A stretch of DNA of 64,000 nucleotides from Mesorhizobium escarrei. Its GTDB lineage: Bacteria > Pseudomonadota > Alphaproteobacteria > Rhizobiales > Rhizobiaceae. Position 1 is the stretch's first letter. The number at the start of each line of letters is the position of its first letter. The stretch is from assembly GCF_935825525.1 (NCBI RefSeq), contig NZ_CAKXZT010000122.1, forward strand, positions 1-64,000. The letters run 5' to 3'. Of this stretch, positions 35,335-44,921 are shown in pieces. Made by a program: the position numbers and the translations under genes. Below the pieces are notes generated by a model. The model was not told the origin of the DNA. It did not search any database and saw only the letters and a program-made list of their open reading frames with translations.

Positions 35335-35471
35335 CGATATTCATCTGACGCGCTTTAATTGTAACTGTCCTCAAATCCGCTGCGCGGTTTCGGGGAGGTG
35401 TGTTGAACCTTGATCCCAAATTACACGGCAAGTTTCTCACCGCGCTCAACAAGTGAGAACCCCGTCCGATC

Positions 35472-36728
35472 CTATCGCTGGTAACGCTCCGGTCCGAGGT
35501 CGCCGACATTGATGTCCGGCACCCGGCTGGAGATGATGTCGGCCAGGACCTTGGCCGAGCCGCAGGCCATGGTCCAGCCGAGCGTGCCGTGGCCGGTGTT
35601 GAGATAGAGGTTGGAAAACTCGGTGCGGCCGATCAGCGGCGGCCCGTCCGGCGTCATCGGCCGCAACCCGCACCAGAAGGTGGCCGAGCGCATGTCGCCG
35701 CTGCCTGGAAAAAGGTCGCCGAGCGAATGTTCGAGCGTGCACCGCCGTGATTCATGCAGCGCCAGGTCAAAGCCGGAAATCTCCGCGGTGCCACCGACCC
35801 GGATGCGATCGCCGAGCCTGGTGATCGCCACCTTATAAGTCTCGTCCATCACCGTCGAGACCGGTGCTGCGGCAGCATCCTTGATCGGCACGGTGATCGA
35901 ATAACCCTTGACCGGATAGACCGGGATGGGTCGTTTCAGGTTGCGCATGAATTTTGCCGAATAGCTGCCCATCGCCATCACATATGCGTCGGCGGCCTTC
36001 CAGCCTTTGCTCGTATTGATGTTGGCGATATGATTGCGCTTGCGGACGATGCGCCGTATCTCCGTGTCGTATTCGAAGCTGACGCCGCGCGCCACGCAGA
36101 GCTCGGCTAGACGGTCGGTGAACATCTTGCAGTCACCGGTTTCGTCGCCCGGCAGCCGCAGGCCGCCGACGAACTTTTCACGCACGGCTGCCAAGCCAGG
36201 CTCGGCCGCGATGCAGCCGTCGCGATCGAGGATCTCGTAGGGAACGCCATAGGTCTTCAGCACCTCGACATCGCCTGACGTGCTGTCGAGCTGCTGTTGC
36301 GTGCGAAAAAGCTGCAGCGTTCCCTTGGTACGCTCGTCATAGGCGATGCCGGTCGCCTCGCGCAGCGCTTTCAGCGTGTCGCGGCTGTATTCGGCCAAAG
36401 GCACCATGCGCGCCTTGTTCACCGCATAGCGCTCGGCCGTGCAGTTGCGCAGCATCCTGACCAGCCATACCCACATATGTGGATCGAGAGTCGGCCGCAC
36501 CACCAGCGGACCATGCTTCATCAGCAGCCATTTGATCGCCTTCAGCGGGACGCCGGGACCGGCCCAGGGCGAGGCGTAGCCGGGCGAGATCTCGCCGGCA
36601 TTGGCAAAGCTGGTTTCCAGCGCCGGGCCCTTCTGGCGGTCGATCACCGTCACTTCATGGCCGGCCTCGGCCAGATAATAAGCAGTGGTGACCCCGATGA
36701 CGCCGCCGCCCAGCACGAAGATCTTCAT
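35472..36728 (-). CDS. dadA: D-amino-acid dehydrogenase (DadA)
   Basis: A 418-residue FAD enzyme that oxidises D-alanine and other D-amino acids to 2-oxo acids at the membrane. The nucleotide-binding motif is [20 protein letters not shown] at the start; [20 protein letters not shown], characteristic of DadA, and the C-terminal [19 protein letters not shown] follow. It is in the same orientation as alr, about 160 bases downstream of it. Together they make the classical D-alanine catabolic pair. Confidence 0.95.
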   Translation of the reverse strand: MKIFVLGGGVIGVTTAYYLAEAGHEVTVIDRQKGPALETSFANAGEISPGYASPWAGPGVPLKAIKWLLMKHGPLVVRPTLDPHMWVWLVRMLRNCTAERYAVNKARMVPLAEYSRDTLKALREATGIAYDERTKGTLQLFRTQQQLDSTSGDVEVLKTYGVPYEILDRDGCIAAEPGLAAVREKFVGGLRLPGDETGDCKMFTDRLAELCVARGVSFEYDTEIRRIVRKRNHIANINTSKGWKAADAYVMAMGSYSAKFMRNLKRPIPVYPVKGYSITVPIKDAAAAPVSTVMDETYKVAITRLGDRIRVGGTAEISGFDLALHESRRCTLEHSLGDLFPGSGDMRSATFWCGLRPMTPDGPPLIGRTEFSNLYLNTGHGTLGWTMACGSAKVLADIISSRVPDINVGDLGPERYQR

Positions 36729-36827
36729 CGCATAGCTCTCCAGAACGATGTCTTGTCAGGGGTTTTGGGGGCGGGGGCATCGTGGCTTTCTGTCTGCCGG
36801 ATTTTACCGCGTCCGCCAAGTGCCCAA

Positions 36828-36873
36828 GCATGTCGCCCAGAACTACGCAGGCGGTTTTGGGACAACGACATGC
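36828..36873. repeat. RIME-like palindromic element between alr and dadA
   Basis: GCATGTCG (36828-36835) and CGACATGC (36866-36873) are perfect 8-bp arms around a loop containing GCGGTTTTGGGACAA. A similar element lies at 43364-43410. Confidence 0.75.
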
Positions 36874-36890
36874 CTGAAAAAGCCCGCGCG

Positions 36891-38042
36891 CTATCCATTC
36901 ACATAGCGGCGGTGAAAGCGGCGTCCGAGGCTGGTCAGGATTTCATAGCCGATGGTGCCGGCATGGCCGGCCGCCTGGTCGACCGTCTGCGACGGGCCGA
37001 TCAGTTCGACGAGGTCGCCCGCCTTCAGCCTGCCGGGCGGCAGGGCCGAAATGTCGAGAACTATCGAATCCATCGACACACGGCCCAGGAAGGGCAAGCG
37101 CACATTTTCGAACCAGGCGGCCGAGGCCGCGCGTCGATGCCAGCCATCGGCATAGCCAAGCGAGATCGTTGCGGCGATCAGCGAATCGGTGACGTGAAAA
37201 ATATGGCCATAGCCGACGCCGGCTCCCCTATCGAGGCTGCGCGTCTGGATGATCTTTGCTTGAAGCCGCACCACCGGCAGCATCGGATTTTCCTGCGCTG
37301 GCGTCGGATTGATGCCGTAGAGCGCCGCGCCGGGCCGGGCGAGGTCGTAGTGAAAGGGCTGCCCAACAAAGATGCCGGAGGAATTGGCGAGCGAGGCCGG
37401 CGCCTTTGGCAGCATCCTGCGCAGCCGCTCGAATTCCAGCCGCTGCTGCTCGTTGGCTGGATGCCCGGGCTCGTCGGCGCGAGCGAGATGGCTCATCACC
37501 AAGGTGACGTCGATGCCGTCGAAAGCCTGCGGATCGGCAGCGGCCGCCTCCACCTCGGCTGCCGCCATGCCGAGCCGCGACATGCCGCTGTCGACCTGGA
37601 TTGCAGCCTTGAGCTTGCGGCCGGCCGGTTGCGCCGCCGCGCGCCAGGCAGCGAGTTGGCCGGCGCTGTTGATGACCACGCCCAGGTCCGCTTCGACCGC
37701 TTCGCTTTCGGCACCCGGCTGAATACCGTTCAGCACATAGATCGCCGGCCGTGCGCCGAGCGCCTGGCGCAGCATGGCACCCTCGGCCAGATGTGCGACG
37801 AAAAAAACAGCGCAGCCTTCGGCCGCCAGCGCCGCCGCCACTTGGCGCGCGCCGAGCCCGTAGCCGTCGGCCTTGACGACACCGGCGCAGCCGACGCCGC
37901 CCAACCGCGCCTTGAGCCGCCGGTAATTTTCGCGGATGGCGCCCAGATCGACGGTCAATATGGCGCCGGCCGCCGCTTCGCTGATCGGCGCGGCTTTGAC
38001 AGCGACCCTTCCAGAAAGAGATTTTTTGAAAGCGCCGTTCAT
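36891..38042 (-). CDS. alr: Alanine racemase
   Basis: A 383-residue PLP enzyme that interconverts L- and D-alanine. The lysine for PLP is in AGVVKADGYGLGARQV (near 50); QVDSGMSRLGMAAAEVE and the catalytic Tyr region GAGVGYGHIF follow. Being adjacent to dadA, it is probably the catabolic enzyme (DadX type) even though it would also supply D-alanine for peptidoglycan. The ATG at 38042 is chosen because it has GGGATTGGC upstream; a start 19 codons earlier is possible. Confidence 0.95.
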   Translation of the reverse strand: MNGAFKKSLSGRVAVKAAPISEAAAGAILTVDLGAIRENYRRLKARLGGVGCAGVVKADGYGLGARQVAAALAAEGCAVFFVAHLAEGAMLRQALGARPAIYVLNGIQPGAESEAVEADLGVVINSAGQLAAWRAAAQPAGRKLKAAIQVDSGMSRLGMAAAEVEAAAADPQAFDGIDVTLVMSHLARADEPGHPANEQQRLEFERLRRMLPKAPASLANSSGIFVGQPFHYDLARPGAALYGINPTPAQENPMLPVVRLQAKIIQTRSLDRGAGVGYGHIFHVTDSLIAATISLGYADGWHRRAASAAWFENVRLPFLGRVSMDSIVLDISALPPGRLKAGDLVELIGPSQTVDQAAGHAGTIGYEILTSLGRRFHRRYVNG

Positions 38043-38131
38043 GCCAATCCCGTCTGCAGCGGATTGGCCATCAATAAGGCGCTCGCGCCGACGCGGCAAC
38101 CGTGGTCAGCGCGAGCGCGGCTTGCGCCAAG

Positions 38132-38653
38132 CTACGCAACCAGATGCCGGAATGCCGCAACCACATCCTCATAGACCTGACGTTTGAACGGCACGATCAG
38201 GTCGGGCAATTCCTCCATTGGCCGCCAGGCCCATCTGTCGAACTCGGCGGTGTGGCCGCCCGGCGGCGGATTGATCTCAATCTCGCTCACGGCGCCGTGA
38301 AAGCGGAAGGCGAACCATTTTTGCCTCTGGCCGCGATACTTCCCCTTGAAGGCGATGCCGACGAGATGGGCCGGCAGGTCGTAAAATATCCAGTTCGGCG
38401 CCTCATCCAGCAACGAGACGCTGCGCATGCCGGTTTCTTCGTAAAGCTCCCGCTGTGCCGCCTGCAGCGGCTCTTCGCCCTTGTCGATGCCACCCTGCGG
38501 CATCTGCCAGAGCTGCGTCGTGCCGGCGAATTCGCTGTCCGGCTCGGCAATGCGATGCCCGACCCAGACCAGCCCCTCTCCGTTGAGGACCATTGCTCCG
38601 ACGCAGCGACGATAGGGCAGCGTCTCGGGGTCGACCGGTTTTTTCTTCGCCAT
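38132..38653 (-). CDS. rppH: RNA pyrophosphohydrolase (Nudix)
   Basis: A 173-residue Nudix enzyme that removes pyrophosphate from the 5' triphosphate of mRNA and so starts decay. The Nudix box [22 protein letters not shown] is complete; [20 protein letters not shown] is typical. The ATG at 38653 follows the deacetylase stop by two bases, so the two genes are coupled; a TTG two codons earlier is in the overlap. It is the last gene of the envC-ctpA-deacetylase-rppH cluster. Confidence 0.96.
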   Translation of the reverse strand: MAKKKPVDPETLPYRRCVGAMVLNGEGLVWVGHRIAEPDSEFAGTTQLWQMPQGGIDKGEEPLQAAQRELYEETGMRSVSLLDEAPNWIFYDLPAHLVGIAFKGKYRGQRQKWFAFRFHGAVSEIEINPPPGGHTAEFDRWAWRPMEELPDLIVPFKRQVYEDVVAAFRHLVA

Positions 38654-38655
38654 GC

Positions 38656-39879
38656 TCAACCTTTTTCCGGATCCACCGCCACTGCCGAAATCGGCACGAT
38701 CTCGATGCCGCGCTTCTTGGCCTCGATCACCCAGGATGACACGGTATCGACCGTCATGTCGAAGGCCGAGCCGATGCCGACGGCAAAGCCTTTCGCCCGC
38801 GCGGTTGCTTCCAGTTCGTCCAGCTTCTTCAATATGGCGCCGCGGTCCCGCACGGCGTCGATCGAAATGTCGCCGGCGGCGAACGGCACACCGTTCTTCA
38901 AGGCCAGTTCGGGCGCCAGGCTGCGTGCCGACGAACCGTCGTCGACATAGGCCAGGCCGCGCCTGCCAAGCTCGGCCATCAGTGGCGCCATCGCCGCAGC
39001 ATCCGCCGAAAAACGCGCCCCCATATAGTTCATGACGCCGGTGTAATTGGTCGTCCGCGACAGCGCCCAGCGCAAATTCTCCAAATTCTCGTCCGGTGTC
39101 GCCACGACCGTCAGCGTGTTGCGGCCGGGATTGACATTCGGATAGTCGAACGGTTCGAGCGGCACCTGCATGACGATCTCATGGCCGCTCTGCCGCGCCG
39201 CCTGCATCCAGCGGCCGATGCTGTTGCCCTGCGGCGCGAAGCCCAGCGTCACTTCGGCCGGCAGCTTGGCGATGGCCGCCTGCGTGCCGGTCTGTGACAC
39301 GGCAAGCCCGCCGATGACGATCGCCACGCGCGCACCGCGCGCACCGGACCACGGTCGCGCATAGACATCGAACGGCCGCCTGCCGTCGGCAGCACGAACC
39401 GGCAATGGACCGGTTTCGCCGGACTCGACCAGAGCCCTGTCGGGAATATGCGCGATCCTCAGGTTCTGGCCAGTTGTCGAAGGGTCGTGAATGACGATAG
39501 CCCCGGGTGGACCGTCGCCCGCTTCGGTCTGCATGTGGATGATCTGCGGCCCCGTTTTGGACCCGCCCGTCTTGGACCCGCCCTTCTTGGACCCGCCTGT
39601 CTCGGATATGCTCGCCTTGGACGCTGCTTCGGCCTTTGGCGCCGGCTCAGTGGCCAGCGTTGCGGGGTCGACCACCTCAGTCGCCTTCGGCGTCAAAACG
39701 GCGACTTCTTCCGGCTTTCGAAACGGCCTTTCGCGCAGCGCAATCGCGCCGGAGACGCCGATCACGGCCAGCACCAAGAGCGTGGCCGCGACCACGCCAG
39801 CGCTGATCCTGCGGGCCGCACGCGGCGGCCGGACGGCCTGCCCGAGTGGGCGTTCGATGTCACTACCGATGTCAGCCAA
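38656..39879 (-). CDS. Divergent polysaccharide deacetylase family protein
   Basis: A protein of about 407 residues. An N-terminal membrane anchor ([21 protein letters not shown]) is followed by a linker with GGSKT repeats and then a deacetylase-like domain: [31 protein letters not shown] and [15 protein letters not shown]. It belongs to the divergent polysaccharide deacetylase (YibQ) family that neighbours CtpA in rhizobia; activity is unproven. The start is ambiguous: a TTG giving (M)[12 protein letters not shown] is preferred over an ATG 21 codons upstream (39942) because the extra residues look non-coding. Confidence 0.88.
   Translation of the reverse strand: MADIGSDIERPLGQAVRPPRAARRISAGVVAATLLVLAVIGVSGAIALRERPFRKPEEVAVLTPKATEVVDPATLATEPAPKAEAASKASISETGGSKKGGSKTGGSKTGPQIIHMQTEAGDGPPGAIVIHDPSTTGQNLRIAHIPDRALVESGETGPLPVRAADGRRPFDVYARPWSGARGARVAIVIGGLAVSQTGTQAAIAKLPAEVTLGFAPQGNSIGRWMQAARQSGHEIVMQVPLEPFDYPNVNPGRNTLTVVATPDENLENLRWALSRTTNYTGVMNYMGARFSADAAAMAPLMAELGRRGLAYVDDGSSARSLAPELALKNGVPFAAGDISIDAVRDRGAILKKLDELEATARAKGFAVGIGSAFDMTVDTVSSWVIEAKKRGIEIVPISAVAVDPEKG
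39551..39607. repeat. 15-bp tandem repeats inside the deacetylase gene
   Basis: TTTTGGACCCGCCCG is repeated about three times with few changes at a 15-bp period. On the minus strand it encodes [15 protein letters not shown], a flexible linker between the membrane anchor and the catalytic domain. Confidence 0.8.
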
Positions 39880-40010
39880 GCCGCATCCCCAGCCGCGGTT
39901 CCCCCGAATCAAACTGCCGAGGCCTTGCGGCCCCGGCAGCATTGCATCGCTTCGATCTGGCAGCCAGACCTGTTGTCCGGCTGATCGACTTTTACTGGTT
40001 CAGCACGGCC

Positions 40011-41336
40011 CTACTGGTTCAGCACAGCCTTGTCCGGATTCGGCGGGAACGCCGGATCGGTCTTCTCGCCGCGCAGCAACTGCTGGGCAAAGATGAGCTG
40101 CAGATCGTCTTTCGGCTCCGGTGGCACATAGGCTGCAGAGCCCGAACCGGCATCGCCCTCCTCGCTGCCCTTGATGTGGCCCTTGAGGTCCGACTCACCG
40201 CGCGTCAGGTCCCTGCCTTGCAGGTCCGGCGGCAACGGCTGGTCGACCTTGATGTCGGGCGTGATGCCCTTGCCCTGGATCGACTTGCCGGACGGCGTGT
40301 AATAGAGCGCCGTCGTCAGGCGCAGCGCGCCGTTCTCGCCGAGCGGGACGATGGTCTGCACCGAACCCTTGCCGAAGGACTGCGTCCCGACCACCGTGGC
40401 GCGGCGCAGATCCTGCAGCGCGCCGGCGACGATTTCGGACGCACTGGCCGAGCCGCCATTGACGAGCACGACCAGCGGCTTGCCGTCGATATCGTCGCCC
40501 GGCCGCGCGTCGAAGCGGGTGACGTCCTTCGGATCGCGGCCGCGCGTCGAGACGATCTCTCCGCGGTTGAGGAAGGCGTCGGACACGCTCACCGCCTGAT
40601 CGAGCAACCCGCCCGGATTGAGGCGCAGATCAAGCACGTAGCCCTTGAGCTTTTCGTTCGGCACCTGCTTCTTGATGGTTTCGATGGCGCTCTCGAGATC
40701 ATCATGGGTCTTTTCGGTGAAGGAGGTGATCTTGATGTAGCCGATGTCGTTCTCGACCCGGAACTTGACCGCCTTGACCTTGATGATGTCGCGCACCACC
40801 GTCAGCTCGATCGGCTTATCGGCGCCCTGACGCAGGATGGTGAGCTTGATCGGCGTGTTGACCAGCCCGCGCATCTTCTCGACCGCATCGTTGAGGCTCA
40901 GGCCGCGAACCTCCTCGCCGTCGATCTTGGCAATATAGTCGCCGGCAAGCACGCCCGCTTTGGCAGCCGGCGTATCGTCGATCGGCGTGATCACCTTGAC
41001 CAGGTCATTCTCCATGGTGACCTCGATGCCGAGGCCGCCGAACTCGCCCTTGGTCTGCACGCGCATGTCCTGCGCCTCTTCGGCGTTCATATAGGAGGAG
41101 TGCGGGTCGAGCGAGGTAAGCATGCCGTTGATGGCGTTTTCGACCAGCGACTTGTCGTCGGGCGGCGTCACATATTGCGCCCGCACCCGCTCGAAAATAT
41201 CCCCGAAGATCGCCAGTTGCTTATAGGTCTCGGAGCCCGCAGCGTTCGCCGTCGAGCCGGGCGCGCCATAGACCAGGCTCATCGCGGATGCGCCCATCAG
41301 CGCACCGGCAAACAGAAGCGACAGTTTCCGCATCAT
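40011..41336 (-). CDS. ctpA: S41 family C-terminal processing protease
   Basis: A 441-residue periplasmic protease with signal peptide MMRKLSLLFAGALMGASAMS. PDZ domain near 85-160 (ITPIDDTPAAKAGVLAGDYI), then catalytic Ser in NGGSASASEIVAGAL and catalytic Lys in GTQSFGKGSVQTIVPLG. CtpA trims the C-termini of periplasmic proteins and affects cell-envelope integrity. Its ATG lies one base after the envC stop, so the two are coupled. Start 41336 and the next ATG at 41333 cannot be distinguished. Confidence 0.96.
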   Translation of the reverse strand: MMRKLSLLFAGALMGASAMSLVYGAPGSTANAAGSETYKQLAIFGDIFERVRAQYVTPPDDKSLVENAINGMLTSLDPHSSYMNAEEAQDMRVQTKGEFGGLGIEVTMENDLVKVITPIDDTPAAKAGVLAGDYIAKIDGEEVRGLSLNDAVEKMRGLVNTPIKLTILRQGADKPIELTVVRDIIKVKAVKFRVENDIGYIKITSFTEKTHDDLESAIETIKKQVPNEKLKGYVLDLRLNPGGLLDQAVSVSDAFLNRGEIVSTRGRDPKDVTRFDARPGDDIDGKPLVVLVNGGSASASEIVAGALQDLRRATVVGTQSFGKGSVQTIVPLGENGALRLTTALYYTPSGKSIQGKGITPDIKVDQPLPPDLQGRDLTRGESDLKGHIKGSEEGDAGSGSAAYVPPEPKDDLQLIFAQQLLRGEKTDPAFPPNPDKAVLNQ

Positions 41337-41337
41337 C

Positions 41338-42714
41338 TCACGTCCTTCCAGACAAACGGTCCGCCCACCATGGGGTCGGATCGACGGGTTTTCCATCCTT
41401 GCGGAACTCAACATAGAGTTCCGGCGTGGCATTTCCATTCTTCGATGCCGAGGTGCTCGCCACCCGGGCCTCTCCCATCGCGCCGACCGGCTCTCCTGCG
41501 AGCACCGACTGGCCAGACGCGACGCTGATTCTGCTCATCCCCGCGAGAACGACATGATAGCCGTCACCTGCGTTCAGGATCAAGAGTTGACCATAAGAGC
41601 GAAAAGGTCCCGCATAAAGTACATTTCCGTCCGCCGGCGCGGTGACGATGGCTCCCGATTGTGTCGCAACCATGTCACCGAGCATCACTGCACCGTTACC
41701 GTCGCTGGCCCCGAACCGTCGCTTGATCTTGCCGGTGACGGGCAACGCGATCTGCCCCTGAAGCGCCGAAAACGGTGCAGCGGCAGTGAGCCGGTTGGCT
41801 TCCGGCACCGGCAGTGCCGCCAGTTCAGTCTGTGCCGGGGCCTTCTGTGCCGGGGCCGTCTGCGCCGGAGCCTTGTCGGCGTCCGCTGCCTTCTGCTCCG
41901 CGGCCTTCTGCTCGGCTGCCTTCGCCGCGTCCGTCGCCTTGCGGGCGTTGTCGGCCTCGATTGAGGCGATCAGGTCCTTCAGGCTGCCAGCCTTGGCCGC
42001 CAGTGCTGCGGATCGCTGCTTTTCCGCCGCCAGTGCCGTTTGCGTCTCGGCCTCGAGCTTCTGCTTGGCTTCGAGCAGCATGCCGAGCCGCTTCTTTTCC
42101 GCCGCCTGCTCGCCGACTGCCGCCGTCAGCCGCGCCCGCTCCGCCTCGATCGAGGCCGTCACCCGCGACTGCTCCTTGAGGTCCGCCAGCAAAATCTCGG
42201 TCTGTTGGCGCAGTTCCGGCACCACGGCGCCGAGCAGGATGGCGCTGCGCACCGACGACAGCGCGTCCTCCGGCTTGACCAGGATGGCCGGCGGCGGATT
42301 GAGCCCCATGCGTTGCAGCGCGGCCAGCACCTCGGCCAGAACATCGCGTCTGGCAGCCAGCGAGGCGCGGATTTTCTGCTCCTCGCCCTTCAGCCGTTCC
42401 AGCTTGGCGCCGATGTCCTCGATGTCCTGACCGAGCTTCTGCTCGGTCATCGCCGACTGGATCAGCGCCGCGGTGATCGAGGCATGGTCTTTCTTGACCG
42501 TCGCCATGTCGGCGACGAGCTTGGCCAGCCGCTCCGACGACAGCGTGATCTCCTTCGCTACCCGTTCGTATTCGGCGCGGCTCTGGTCCGGGTCAGGCGC
42601 CATGTCGAGCCTGTTCTGCGCCCACGCGGCACCGAGCGACAGCATAAGCGCCGCCGCTGCCAAGCCGCAGCCTGCGCGCCAAAAGCCCGTTCGCGATTTC
42701 CAACCCTCAGCCAT
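41338..42714 (-). CDS. envC: EnvC-type murein hydrolase activator with degenerate LytM domain
   Basis: A 458-residue secreted protein: signal peptide (AALMLSLGAAWAQ), long coiled coil (about 40-300, with RLAKLVADMATVKKDHASIT), an Ala/Gln/Lys linker and a C-terminal LytM (M23) fold. The zinc ligands of active LytM enzymes are absent: the first His region reads AVMLGDMVATQSGAIV, and the last LHFE-type motif reads LYVEFRKDG. EnvC activators are normally degenerate in this way and work by activating amidases during division. The start at 42714 gives a proper signal peptide. Confidence 0.93.
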   Translation of the reverse strand: MAEGWKSRTGFWRAGCGLAAAALMLSLGAAWAQNRLDMAPDPDQSRAEYERVAKEITLSSERLAKLVADMATVKKDHASITAALIQSAMTEQKLGQDIEDIGAKLERLKGEEQKIRASLAARRDVLAEVLAALQRMGLNPPPAILVKPEDALSSVRSAILLGAVVPELRQQTEILLADLKEQSRVTASIEAERARLTAAVGEQAAEKKRLGMLLEAKQKLEAETQTALAAEKQRSAALAAKAGSLKDLIASIEADNARKATDAAKAAEQKAAEQKAADADKAPAQTAPAQKAPAQTELAALPVPEANRLTAAAPFSALQGQIALPVTGKIKRRFGASDGNGAVMLGDMVATQSGAIVTAPADGNVLYAGPFRSYGQLLILNAGDGYHVVLAGMSRISVASGQSVLAGEPVGAMGEARVASTSASKNGNATPELYVEFRKDGKPVDPTPWWADRLSGRT

Positions 42715-42859
42715 GAAGCCCGACTCTATGCGTGGCTTCGTTAACGAACCATCAACCATGTTCGAGAGCCCGCCGGCGGTAGTCAGCCTCGTGACGCATT
42801 GAGGCGAAAATCCGGGCGGCTCACGCCAATCCACCGATTTCGGTTGAACCTGCAACGGT

Positions 42860-43342
42860 TCACGAGCGATGATAGGGATGGCCGGACAGGATTGTGGCTG
42901 TCCGGTAAAGCTGCTCGCCCAACATGACACGGACCAGCTGGTGCGGCCATGTCAGCGCGCCGAAAGACACCATCAGGTCGGCCTGATCTCGCAGCGACTG
43001 GTCGTGACCGTCGGCACCGCCGATGGCGATGACAAGCGCCTTGCGGCCGCTATCACGCAACAGGCCGATGCGCCCGGCGAAATCCTCGGAGGAGAAATTC
43101 TTGCCGCGTTCGTCGAGCAACATCAGCGCGGCGCCAGGCTGCAACTGCGCCTGCAGTTTCTGGCCCTCTTCGCGGCGACGCTCGTTGGCGGTCTGGGCGC
43201 GGCCCTCCGCAATCTCAATGATCCCTGAGAATTCGAGCCCGACGGACTGCCCGCTCTTGGCGAAACGCTCGAAATACCGGTCGGCGAGCAGCTTCTCGGG
43301 GCCGGCTTTCATCCGGCCCACGGCATAAACGGTGACTTTCAT
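42860..43342 (-). CDS. rlmH: 23S rRNA (pseudouridine1915-N3)-methyltransferase
   Basis: A 160-residue SPOUT methyltransferase. The motifs VTVYAVGRMKAGPEKLL at the start, ALVIAIGGADGHDQSL for S-adenosylmethionine binding, and the C-terminal LTWPHQLVRVMLGEQLYR and GHPYHRS are all conserved. It methylates pseudouridine 1915 in helix 69. It follows rsfS on the same strand, separated by a RIME-like palindrome. Confidence 0.97.
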   Translation of the reverse strand: MKVTVYAVGRMKAGPEKLLADRYFERFAKSGQSVGLEFSGIIEIAEGRAQTANERRREEGQKLQAQLQPGAALMLLDERGKNFSSEDFAGRIGLLRDSGRKALVIAIGGADGHDQSLRDQADLMVSFGALTWPHQLVRVMLGEQLYRTATILSGHPYHRS

Positions 43343-43363
43343 CCCTGCCTCGAAGAGCCGCTA

Positions 43364-43410
43364 ATGCATGTCACCAAGAATGGTCACCGGTTTTGGCAAA
43401 CGACATGCAT
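43364..43410. repeat. RIME-like palindromic element between rsfS and rlmH
   Basis: ATGCATGTC (43364-43372) and GACATGCAT (43402-43410) are perfect 9-bp arms around a loop with CACCGGTTTTGGCAAAC. It resembles the copy at 36828-36873. Confidence 0.75.
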
Positions 43411-43423
43411 CAACCAATACAGC

Positions 43424-43888
43424 TCAGTGGAGGGTCTCCTCCTCGAGGTCCGGCGCCTGCCACATCTTTTCGAGATTGTAGAAGTCGCGGACTTCGGGGC
43501 GGAAGACGTGGACGATGATGTCGCCCGAATCGATCAGGACCCAGTCGGCGCCGGCCAGTCCCTCGACGCGCGCCGTGCCGAGCCCGGCATCCTTGAGCGC
43601 CTTGAGGAGATGATCGGCGACAGCCGAGACATGACGGTGCGATCGGCCGGACGCGATGACCATATAGTCACCGAGGCTCGATTTTCCCTGAATGTCGATT
43701 GAGACGATGTTTTCGGCCTTGGAGTCTTCCAGACTGGCAAGGACTGTCTTGATGGCGCGGGACACGGCGTCGTTTACGCTGATCCCCGCCGGCGAAGGCA
43801 CGATGTCGGCCTTCTTCCACAGTGCTGTTCTCAGTGTATTTCCTTTCGCAGCAAGAACAACCAAATCACCCTTCAAAGCAGGTGACAC
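43424..43888 (-). CDS. rsfS: Ribosomal silencing factor RsfS
   Basis: A protein of up to 154 residues of the RsfS/Iojap family, which binds L14 and blocks subunit joining in poor conditions. IDIQGKSSLGDYMVIASGRSHRHVSAVADH, seen in pieces, and GADWVLIDSGDIIVHVFRPE are diagnostic. The N-terminal 18 residues before LRTALWKKAD are uncertain, since no standard start other than the ATG at 43888 is available nearby. It is followed by rlmH. Confidence 0.93.
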   Translation of the reverse strand: MSPALKGDLVVLAAKGNTLRTALWKKADIVPSPAGISVNDAVSRAIKTVLASLEDSKAENIVSIDIQGKSSLGDYMVIASGRSHRHVSAVADHLLKALKDAGLGTARVEGLAGADWVLIDSGDIIVHVFRPEVRDFYNLEKMWQAPDLEEETLH

Positions 43889-44041
43889 CCCTTAGATAGG
43901 CAGAGTTGCGTTGCAGTTTCAAGACGCAGGCCCTGCCGTAGCCAAGGAAGAGCCGTTCTTCCGGGTCCGCAGTTGAAGAAAAATCGGAACTCTTGTCGCC
44001 TGGCGTGGGTTATCGGCGCATTGACCAACCGGATCCCCCTC

Positions 44042-44896
44042 ATGCCTGTCGACCCTCAGAACGCTCTCCTCACCGTGCAGTCCGGCCTTGCGCAGCTCAG
44101 TACGCTGATCGTCTCCTACTCGCTTTCGGCCATCGGCGCCGTGATCCTGCTGGTCGTCGGCTATATCGCCGCCGGCCTTGCCCAGCGCTCGATCTATGCC
44201 GGCCTCGGCCATATCCATGGCTTCGACACGACGCTGCGCCACTTCTTCTCGAGGATCGTCCGCTACGCCATACTGATCCTCGTCGTCGTCATGGTGCTTG
44301 GCCAGTTCGGCGTCCAGACGACCTCGATCATTGCCGCCATTGGCGCCATCGGCCTGGCCATCGGCCTGGCGCTGCAAGGCACGCTGCAGAACATCGCCGC
44401 CGGCATCATGCTGCTGGCGCTGCGGCCGTTCCGCATCGGCGAATATGTCGAGGTCGGCGTCATTTCCGGGACCATCGAGGAAATCGGCCTGTTCGCTACT
44501 CGGTTGCGGACAGTCGAAGGCGTCTACGTCCTCGCCCCCAATTCGACGCTGTGGAACCTGCCAGTCCGCAACTATACGCGCAACGGTGTCCGCCGCGCCG
44601 ACATCACGCTGACCATCGGCTCGTGGAACGACATCGATTTCGCTCAAAAGACCATGCTGGGCGTCGCCGCCGCCGACCGACGCGTCAGGCGAGAGCCGGC
44701 GCCGATTGCCTTTGTGGCGACCGTCGGCGACAGCAACGTCGCCATCACCTTGCGCTACTGGACCTCGGCTGCCGATTTCTTCGCCACCCAGATCGATCTC
44801 ACCAAACGCGCCAAGCAGGCCTTCGACGGCGAAGGCATTTCCATACCCGCGCCACCGCCGGAAGCACCGCGGCAGGAAACCGCCACCAGACAGTGA
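44042..44896 (+). CDS. Small-conductance mechanosensitive channel (MscS)
   Basis: A 284-residue MscS. Three transmembrane helices lead into the pore-lining helix and the beta-domain: IGAIGLAIGLALQGTLQNIAAG matches the TM3a pattern, then RPFRIGEYVEV and PNSTLWNLPVRNYTRN. MscS channels relieve turgor after hypo-osmotic shock. ATG at 44042 gives MPVDPQNALL. It is convergent with an MFS transporter and divergent from rsfS. Confidence 0.94.
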   Translation: MPVDPQNALLTVQSGLAQLSTLIVSYSLSAIGAVILLVVGYIAAGLAQRSIYAGLGHIHGFDTTLRHFFSRIVRYAILILVVVMVLGQFGVQTTSIIAAIGAIGLAIGLALQGTLQNIAAGIMLLALRPFRIGEYVEVGVISGTIEEIGLFATRLRTVEGVYVLAPNSTLWNLPVRNYTRNGVRRADITLTIGSWNDIDFAQKTMLGVAAADRRVRREPAPIAFVATVGDSNVAITLRYWTSAADFFATQIDLTKRAKQAFDGEGISIPAPPPEAPRQETATRQ

Positions 44897-44921
44897 GATG
44901 ATCAATTCCCGGCATAGCTAC

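Noticed and set aside
36297..38174. A 625-residue plus-strand frame
   Set aside because: It is antisense to dadA, the RIME element and alr, all of which are well supported.
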